Source: Streptomyces sp. NBC_00249 (lineage in GTDB: Bacteria; Actinomycetota; Actinomycetes; Streptomycetales; Streptomycetaceae). Taken from it: 64,000 nt of DNA. The DNA is taken from positions 124,001-188,000 of the forward strand of contig NZ_JAPEMV010000004.1 in assembly GCF_026342355.1 (NCBI RefSeq), read 5' to 3'. The notes beneath the pieces are model-generated. The model worked only from the letters and a program-made list of their open reading frames with translations, was not told the DNA's origin and did not search any database. The position numbers were made by a program, and so were the translations under genes. This document shows positions 59,053-64,000 of the stretch, one piece after another (position 1 is the stretch's first letter; the number at the start of each line of letters is the position of its first letter).

Positions 59053-60410
59053 CGACGGCGGATGAGGGAGGGGACCGGCCAGGAGCAACGCAGCCCGTGA
59101 CCCAGCCCGTGGAGGCCGACCTGCTGCGCGACATCCTGCGCTCGCCCGGATACATGAAGACCCTCGTGCTGTGCGCGCTCGTCGGCATCCCGGTGTCCCT
59201 GGCGTCCTTCTGGTTCCTGGCCGCGATGCACTCGCTGGAACACGCGCTGTGGGAACGCGTGCCGCACTCCCTCGGCTGGGGCACCGCGCCCTGGTGGTGG
59301 CCGCTGGTGCTGCTTCCCGTCGCCGGTGTCATCGTCGGCCTCGTCGCCACGCACCTGCCCGGCGCGGGCGGCCACATCCCCGCCGCCGGAGTGGGCACGG
59401 GCGGCGCCTCGGTGGCCGCGCTGCCCGGCGTACTGCTCGCGGCGGCGGCGAGCCTGCCGCTCGGCGCGACCCTGGGACCCGAGGCACCGCTGATCGCCCT
59501 CGGCGGCGGGCTCGCCCTGCTGTTCCGGGACCTCTCGCGGGCGCCGGCGACCCCGCGCGGCTCGCTGCTGATCGGCACGGCCGGCGCCGCCGCGGCCATT
59601 TCGGCCATCTTCGGGAGCCCGCTGGTCGGCGCGGTGCTGCTCATCGAGGTCGCGGGGGTGGGCGGGCCCCAGCTGTTCGCGGTGATGATCCCGTCGCTGC
59701 TCTCCAGCGGCGTCGGAGCCCTGGTGTTCACCGGCTTCGGACGGTGGACCGGGCTGCAGACCGGCGGGCTCGGGGTGAAGATGTCGGTGCCGTTCACCCG
59801 GCTGGACGCATCCGAGGTGCTCTGGGCGCTGCTGATCGCCGTGGTCCTGGCCTGCGTCATGCACCGGGTGATGGCCGGGGGGCATCGCGTGGCGGCGTAC
59901 GTCTCCACACGGACGGTCTCCCGGACCACGCTGTGCGCGCTCGCCGCCGGGGCGTGCGCGGCCCTCTACACGCTGGCCACCGACCGCACCCCGGCCGACG
60001 TCGCCTCCTCAGGGCAGGGCACCCTGGGGGAGCTGACCTCCGACCCGCGTGCGTGGGGCATCGGCGCGCTGATCGCCGTGGTGGTGTTCAAGAGCCTCGC
60101 GTACACGCTGTGCCTGGGCAGCCTGCGCGGCGGGCCGATCTTCCCCGGGCTGTTCATCGGGGCGGCGGCGGGGCTGCTGCTGGCGCCGCTGCCGGGGCTC
60201 GGGATCGTCCCGGCGATGGCGGTGGGCATGGCCGCCGTCCTCGCGAGCGTCATGCGGCTGCCGGTCAGCAGCGTGGTGCTGGTGGTCCTGCTGATCGACA
60301 ATGCCGCGGCGACGCCCGTGGTGATCCTGGCGGCCGTGGTCGCCTTCGTCGTCACCGAGCTGCTGCCGGCACCGAAGGCGGCTCCGTTGAAGGCGGAGGC
60401 GAAGGCCTGA
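59049..60410 (+). CDS. ClC-family chloride channel or H+/Cl- antiporter
   Basis: A 453-residue ClC protein with about 10-12 TMS. Family motifs: GATLGPEAPLIALGG (the GREGP motif, here GPEAP, keeps the gating Glu), GSPLVGAVLLIE, and GGPIFPGLFIGAAAG. The ClC-F fluoride exporter signature is not evident, and there is no fluoride riboswitch upstream. It has no CBS domains. Paired with a K+ channel, it could balance charge in KCl flux. Starts at GTG 59049, coupled to the channel gene. Confidence 0.88.
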   Translation: MTTADEGGDRPGATQPVTQPVEADLLRDILRSPGYMKTLVLCALVGIPVSLASFWFLAAMHSLEHALWERVPHSLGWGTAPWWWPLVLLPVAGVIVGLVATHLPGAGGHIPAAGVGTGGASVAALPGVLLAAAASLPLGATLGPEAPLIALGGGLALLFRDLSRAPATPRGSLLIGTAGAAAAISAIFGSPLVGAVLLIEVAGVGGPQLFAVMIPSLLSSGVGALVFTGFGRWTGLQTGGLGVKMSVPFTRLDASEVLWALLIAVVLACVMHRVMAGGHRVAAYVSTRTVSRTTLCALAAGACAALYTLATDRTPADVASSGQGTLGELTSDPRAWGIGALIAVVVFKSLAYTLCLGSLRGGPIFPGLFIGAAAGLLLAPLPGLGIVPAMAVGMAAVLASVMRLPVSSVVLVVLLIDNAAATPVVILAAVVAFVVTELLPAPKAAPLKAEAKA

Positions 60411-60429
60411 ACGGGGGCGTCCGCCCGGC

Positions 60430-60999
60430 TCAGACGGGCTTGAGGGTGGCCGCGCCGAAGGAGACGTCGAAGCGGTCGCACCAGATGGTGACGCTGCCGT
60501 AGTCGGCGGGGTTCACGCCGGCCGGAACCTCGTAGTTCTGGTCGCCCTTGTTGCCCTTGAGCTTGCCCAGGCTGGTGTGGGCGCCGTCGTCGAAGACCCG
60601 CCAGCCCGCGACGCCCTCCTTGACGGGGGCGTCGGAGAGCCAGACCCTCAGGTCCGGGCCGTTGCTGGTGTCCAGGTCCTCCAGGCGGAGGGTGTACGAG
60701 CCGTCGGGCAGCCGGACGAGCTTCACCGTGCCGGTGGTGGTGTGCTCGTGGCTGATCAGGGTGCCCTGCGCGACGGTCCGGGGCCCGGCCGGGGCCGCGG
60801 CGGCCGGGGCGCCCGCCGAGGGGGCCGCCGAGGGGGCCGCCGAGGGGGCCGCCGAGGGGGCCGCCGGCAGCGCGTCGTGGACGGTGTCGTCCTGCCACAG
60901 CTTCCACGGCTGGAACCAGTACAGCCCGGCGGCCAGCGCCACCAGCACCGCGATCACCACACCGGCCACGATCCCGCCGCGCCGCCTCGAACCAGCCAT
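60430..60999 (-). CDS. DM13-domain membrane-anchored protein
   Basis: A 189-residue protein. It has an N-terminal TMS (GGIVAGVVIAVLVALAAGLYWF), a linker with (AAPS) repeats, and then a DM13 domain (about 72-189) with LEDLDTSNGPDLRVWLSDAP and the conserved Cys in VTIWCDRFDVSFG. DM13 domains are thought to take part in extracellular redox or hydroxylation. ATG 60999 has AGAGGAACGGACG before it. It is convergent with the ClC gene. Confidence 0.85.
   Translation of the reverse strand: MAGSRRRGGIVAGVVIAVLVALAAGLYWFQPWKLWQDDTVHDALPAAPSAAPSAAPSAAPSAGAPAAAAPAGPRTVAQGTLISHEHTTTGTVKLVRLPDGSYTLRLEDLDTSNGPDLRVWLSDAPVKEGVAGWRVFDDGAHTSLGKLKGNKGDQNYEVPAGVNPADYGSVTIWCDRFDVSFGAATLKPV
60817..60864. repeat. 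12-base tandem repeat, four copies
   Basis: CGAGGGGGCCGC occurs four times in exact tandem. Being 12 bases long it keeps the reading frame, coding four AAPS units in the DM13 protein linker. The copy number is likely to vary between strains. Confidence 0.85.
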
Positions 61000-61244
61000 C
61001 GTCCGTTCCTCTTTCCTCCGGTACCTGTCCGGAATTCAATCCCCCGCGGCGGCCCGGCACCATGCCCCGGCGGATGACGGATTCCTTACGCCGGACGCGC
61101 GGCGGGGTTTGGCACGAAGTTCAGGGCGCCGGTGCAACAAGCTGACACCGATCACCGTGGAAGGGGCCCCGGGCCGCTGACAAGGTTGTTCTCACCGGCC
61201 AACAGCCGGACAGCCACCCGCTCTTCCACCCCACGGAGATCACG

Positions 61245-61463
61245 ATGAGCGTCAAGAAGATCAGCGTCGCCCTGCTTCCGACCACGGCCCTGCTCGTCAT
61301 GCTGGCCCCGGCCGAGGCCTCGGCGGCCCCGCAGCAGGCCGCGTCGCACAAGGCCTGTTCGGCGACGCGTCCGCTCCCGCTCCCCGACCTCCTGCCGCAG
61401 TCCCTGCACCGCCCGGCCGCGAAGCTGCTGCCGAAGCTGAGCTGCGTCAACGGCTGGCAGTGA
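61245..61463 (+). CDS. Small secreted two-cysteine peptide
   Basis: A 72-residue precursor. A Sec signal peptide (MSVKKISVALLPTTALLVML, then AEASA cut before APQQ) leaves a mature peptide of about 44 residues. It contains exactly two cysteines (KACSAT and KLSCVN), a Pro/Leu-rich middle, and ends NGWQ, so a single disulfide loop is likely. GGAG lies six bases before the ATG. The function is not recognised; size and export suggest a surface or signalling peptide. It is followed eight bases later by a 90-residue gene. Confidence 0.7.
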   Translation: MSVKKISVALLPTTALLVMLAPAEASAAPQQAASHKACSATRPLPLPDLLPQSLHRPAAKLLPKLSCVNGWQ

Positions 61464-61470
61464 GGGCCCG

Positions 61471-61743
61471 GTGAACGAACGGCAACCGTACGAGATCACC
61501 CTGGTCCGGGCCGGGCCGCAGGCCGCCGCGGCCGAGACCACCGTCATCCGGCTCGTGGGGCTGCTGCCCGCGCACTGGACCTTCACCCAGCGGGTGGAAC
61601 GGGAACCGGAGCGGATCGTCATGCTCGTGCATCCCGCGCACCCGCCGGGCAGCGCCGGACCGGACGCCGAGGCGGTCCGGGCCTGGCTGGCCCGGACGCT
61701 CACCGACGACGCACTGCGCGGCTGGCACGCGGAAGGGCCCTGA
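61471..61743 (+). CDS. Hypothetical 90-residue protein
   Basis: It starts at GTG 61471. The soluble protein has a central segment (TVIRLVGLLPAHWTFTQRVE) and an end rich in Ala and Trp (AVRAWLARTLTDDALRGWHAEGP, shown in part). There is no signal peptide or membrane helix. Very close to the secreted peptide gene, so probably co-transcribed. The family is not recognised. Confidence 0.55.
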   Translation: MNERQPYEITLVRAGPQAAAAETTVIRLVGLLPAHWTFTQRVEREPERIVMLVHPAHPPGSAGPDAEAVRAWLARTLTDDALRGWHAEGP

Positions 61744-61832
61744 CGCCCCGACGCCGGGAAGCCCCCGACGCCGGGAAGCCCCTGACGCAGGAAGCCCCGG
61801 CGCGCGAAGCCCTCAAGTCCCGCCGCGGTCCC

Positions 61833-62822
61833 TCAGATCCAGCCCTTCTCCCGCGCGAGCAGCGCGGCGTGCGGCCTGCTGCTGGCGCCCAGGATGCGCA
61901 GGACGTCGGCGACGTGGCGGCGGTAGGTGCGGACGGAGATGTCGAGGTTCCGGGCCCCCGTCTCGTCCTTGCCGACGCGGCACAGTTCTTCGAGCACGCG
62001 GCGCTCGATCTCCGAGAGCACGCCCGCGGCCTCGGATCCGTCGTCGGTCAGTACGGACAGGTCCACGGCCTGGTCCCAGATCTTCTGGAAGAGGGCGAGG
62101 ATGTTGGCCACGAGACCGGCCTGCTGGGTGACGAGCGCGCCGCGCGAGGTGTCCTCCGGGTCGACGGGCACCAGGGCGGTCTGCCGGTCGTAGACGAGGA
62201 TCCGCTCGGAAAAGCTTTCCGCGACCCTGATCGAAGCCCCCTGCGCGGTGAGTTCCCGCAGGTAGGCGACGGTCGGCGGGTGGTCGAGGGCCTCCTTGCG
62301 GACGACGCTGCGGATGCGGACCCCGCGGCGCAGGCAGCGGGTGTCGAGGGGGCGGGCGTGGACGATGTTCTCCGCGGTGAGCGCGGAGTAGGGCTCCACC
62401 GAGAGGATCTCCTCGCGGGCGAAGAAGGCCAGGTCGTCGATGCGGTCGCGGATCTGGGAGAGCACGGCCAGGCGCTCCACCCCTTGCGGGGCGAGGGACT
62501 TGGCGCCCTGTTCGGCCTTCAGGTCCGCTATCAGGTGGCGGGACTGGGTGACCTGCTGGAGCTGTTCGTGCAGGACCCGCAGCTGGAGGTCGGTGAGCCG
62601 GCCGACGGCCGTCTCGGGATCGGTGGCGAAGAGCGCGGCCTGGTCGCTGTGGAGCAGACCGAGTCCGATCAGCCTCTCCTGGGCGGACTCCACCTCCTCC
62701 CGGGGTGAGTGCAGGAGGACGTGAATGTCCTCACCGAGCGTCCCGGGATTGCGTAGGAAGTGGCGGTAGATCCGCTCCTCCGTGGCTGTGAGTCCGAGTA
62801 TGAGCAGACTGGTGCCGTTCAC
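61833..62822 (-). CDS. TrmB/LuxR-type transcription regulator
   Basis: A 329-residue regulator. The N-terminus resembles a TrmB-like winged helix (GLTATEERIYRHFLRNPGTL). The middle (FAREEILSVEPYSALTAENI...) resembles the phospholipase D-like sensor part found in such streptomycete regulators. The C-terminus is a LuxR-like helix-turn-helix (NLDISVRTYRRHVADVLRIL). Start GTG 62822 has GGGGGC upstream. It is divergent from a stand-alone LuxR gene; the 25-bp dyad lies between. The ligand is unknown. Confidence 0.78.
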   Translation of the reverse strand: MNGTSLLILGLTATEERIYRHFLRNPGTLGEDIHVLLHSPREEVESAQERLIGLGLLHSDQAALFATDPETAVGRLTDLQLRVLHEQLQQVTQSRHLIADLKAEQGAKSLAPQGVERLAVLSQIRDRIDDLAFFAREEILSVEPYSALTAENIVHARPLDTRCLRRGVRIRSVVRKEALDHPPTVAYLRELTAQGASIRVAESFSERILVYDRQTALVPVDPEDTSRGALVTQQAGLVANILALFQKIWDQAVDLSVLTDDGSEAAGVLSEIERRVLEELCRVGKDETGARNLDISVRTYRRHVADVLRILGASSRPHAALLAREKGWI

Positions 62823-62854
62823 GATTGCCCCCGCAAACCGTACTGATGATCACT

Positions 62855-62879
62855 GTCCGGCATAGGTCAGATGCCGGAC
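62855..62879. promoter_or_regulatory. 25-base dyad between two LuxR-type genes
   Basis: GTCCGGCAT-aggtcag-ATGCCGGAC, perfect nine-base arms, seven-base spacer. Placed 33 bases from one start codon and 72 from the other, it is a strong candidate operator for one or both regulators. Confidence 0.6.
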
Positions 62880-62950
62880 GGTCTTACGTAGTGGAATGAA
62901 GAGTAATGCCCAGGTAAAAAGCGGAGTCCGGCGTAGCGGCCGAAAGTGAC

Positions 62951-63259
62951 ATGAATCATGAACCTTCCACGGGGGAAGCTACTTTGAAGCCATTGACTGA
63001 AAATCACCTGTTGGACTTTTCCTCCCTCACGGGCCGTGAGGTGGAAGTGCTCCTGCTGCTGGCGTCCGGAGAGCAGAACCGCCGGCTCGCCCGGCACCTC
63101 GGCATCACGGAGCGGACGATCCGGGCGCACACCGCCAGCATCGTGCGCAAGCTCCGGCTGAAGTCGAGGTTCGAGGCCGCGATCGTCGCCCACCTCCACG
63201 CCGACCGCATCAAGGACCTGGGGACGACGACCACGCACCGCAGCGCCGCCGCCGCCTGA
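62951..63259 (+). CDS. Stand-alone LuxR-type DNA-binding protein
   Basis: A 102-residue protein that is nearly all GerE/LuxR helix-turn-helix: LTGREVEVLLLLASGEQNRR followed by LGITERTIRAHTASIVRKL. There is no sensor domain. ATG 62951 gives this length, but GGGGGAAG (62971-62978) is ideally spaced for a TTG start at 62984, which would give 91 residues. Likely to bind the dyad between it and the divergent regulator. Confidence 0.78.
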   Translation: MNHEPSTGEATLKPLTENHLLDFSSLTGREVEVLLLLASGEQNRRLARHLGITERTIRAHTASIVRKLRLKSRFEAAIVAHLHADRIKDLGTTTTHRSAAAA

Positions 63260-63273
63260 CATACGCACGCGAC

Positions 63274-63320
63274 ACGGGGAAGGCCCCGACCGGCTGAGAG
63301 CCGGTCGGGGCCTTCCCCGT
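63274..63320. terminator. Shared terminator at the LuxR gene end
   Basis: Perfect 22-base stem (63274-63295 with 63299-63320) around a GAG loop, the longest hairpin with a short loop in this part of the window. It lies between two convergent genes. Confidence 0.9.
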
Positions 63321-63343
63321 ACGTACGGACCCGCGCGCGCCGG

Positions 63344-63907
63344 CTACGGCAGCGCGCTGCTCACCCCGTCGACGATCATCATCCACATCGGCTGGCCGCC
63401 CGTGCCGAAGGCCGAGGCCAGGGCGTAGCCGATCGCGGCGTCCGCCGGCCGGAGGTCGGCGTCCTCGCGCCACTCGGCGATGACCAGCTCGTCGCCGTCG
63501 GAGGAGAAGTCGCCGAGGTGCAGGCCGTCCCGGGTCAGCCGGCTGCTGGGCACCGAGTCCGGGACCAGCCGGTACGAGACCCCGTCGTACTCCACGTCCA
63601 CCCGGTACGAACGCCTGCTCAGGGCCCCCTTCGCGGGCTTCAGCACGGCCTCCCGGCCGTCGACGCGGAGCGTCAGGAAGGCCGGGTCACGGGTGCCGAT
63701 GGCGATCTGCGGGTCCACCTCGGCGGCGGGGTCGCGCTCCAGGGTCACCCGGGGGATCCCCTCGCCCACGACCTCCAGGCGGTCCTGGCCCTCCTGGTGG
63801 ACGGTGACCGCCCCGAAGCGGGTGTCCTCGATGGGGACCGGCGTCCGGTCCTCGGCGGGCTCGGGGGTCCCGTCGGCGGGGGCGGGGTTCCGGTCGGCGT
63901 CGTTCAT
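63344..63907 (-). CDS. Hypothetical 187-residue protein
   Basis: It starts at ATG 63907 with AAGGA before it. The first 30 residues are Pro/Asp/Glu-rich and probably disordered. The rest is predicted mainly beta, with repeated Asp/Arg-Val segments (FGAVTVHQEGQDRLEVVGEG). No signal peptide or TMS. The sequence is streptomycete in style, but I do not recognise a family or function. Confidence 0.6.
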   Translation of the reverse strand: MNDADRNPAPADGTPEPAEDRTPVPIEDTRFGAVTVHQEGQDRLEVVGEGIPRVTLERDPAAEVDPQIAIGTRDPAFLTLRVDGREAVLKPAKGALSRRSYRVDVEYDGVSYRLVPDSVPSSRLTRDGLHLGDFSSDGDELVIAEWREDADLRPADAAIGYALASAFGTGGQPMWMMIVDGVSSALP

Positions 63908-63971
63908 CGTTGAGTCCTTCGGTGCCGGTGGTACGGGTACTGGCTGGCGGTACGGGCGGTACGGGCCCGGC

Positions 63972-64000
63972 TCAGCGGGCGGCGGCCAGCTGGGTCGCGG
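63972..64000 (-). CDS. 3' end of a CDS that continues past the window
   Basis: On the minus strand the frame ends ...ATQLAAAR followed by TGA at 63974-63972. Codons end in G or C. It is upstream of the hypothetical protein gene by about 64 bases, with no terminator between. Too short to name. Confidence 0.3.

Noticed and set aside
59049..60410. Fluoride exporter controlled by a fluoride riboswitch
   Set aside because: The ClC lacks the ClC-F features I know, and its start overlaps the K+ channel gene, leaving no room for a riboswitch.
1..64000. CRISPR arrays, insertion sequences, rRNA genes and complete integrative elements
   Set aside because: Looked for regular spaced repeats, transposase or integrase motifs and rRNA sequence. 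None was seen; only tandem and palindromic repeats listed above.

Overview
The window is chromosomal DNA from a Streptomyces or a very close relative. It has very high GC with strong G/C bias at third codon positions. It carries bldG with its anti-sigma partner, wblA, crp, and a thymidylate kinase fused to a membrane transporter-like domain. Gene order from holB (about 6.8 kb) to the class A PBP gene (about 55.8 kb) follows what I recall of the conserved actinobacterial block known in Mycobacterium tuberculosis as roughly Rv3644c to Rv3682 (holB, topA, DEAD helicase, tad genes, ssd, HAD hydrolase, acs, ephE-like, marP, CoA-NUDIX, nth, crp, MBL, RidA, two ArsA-like ATPases, whiB4/wblA, ponA2).

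Layout. (1) 1-4.9 kb: accessory-looking segment with a DHA2-type drug exporter, a compact SNF2 helicase and a small SWIM zinc-finger protein in one tight operon, ending at a terminator shared with tRNA-Thr(CGT). (2) 5.1-20 kb, all minus strand: secreted S33 peptidase, DNA polymerase III delta-prime, Tmk fusion, topoisomerase I, small membrane protein, methyltransferase, lipoprotein, proton-pumping pyrophosphatase. (3) 20-23.5 kb: anti-sigma factor gene and bldG, divergent from a DEAD/DEAH helicase with a TTA codon near its start. (4) 23.9-29 kb: Tad-like pilus/secretion operon (ssd, tadA, tadB, tadC, DUF4244 pilin-like, two TadE-like). (5) 29-42 kb: HAD hydrolase, degenerate Fic-like protein, CooC-like ATPase, deacetylase-like lipoprotein, SulP-carbonic anhydrase fusion, acetyl-CoA synthetase, NhaA with a structured leader, holin-family protein, epoxide hydrolase-like enzyme. 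(6) 42.5-57.4 kb: MarP, NUDIX, Nth, Crp, nucleotidyltransferase, L7/L12-like membrane protein, MBL hydrolase, second NUDIX, RidA, DUF4177, two ArsA-like ATPases, WblA, class A PBP, YqeY, metallophosphoesterase. (7) 57.5 kb to the end: tRNA-Pro(CGG) followed by a second accessory-looking segment: cyclotransferase-like protein, K+ channel and ClC channel operon, DM13 protein, small secreted two-cysteine peptide, and two divergent LuxR-type regulators with a 25-bp dyad between them.

The core joins DNA replication and topology (HolB, Tmk, TopA), developmental regulation (BldG/anti-sigma, WblA, Crp), envelope work (PBP, MarP, Tad, lipoproteins) and ion or acetate homeostasis (HppA, NhaA, SulP-CA, Acs). 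The two accessory segments both lie against the 3' ends of outward-facing tRNA genes, which suggests past insertion events there. Functions are inferred from protein motifs and remembered synteny; no database search was run.
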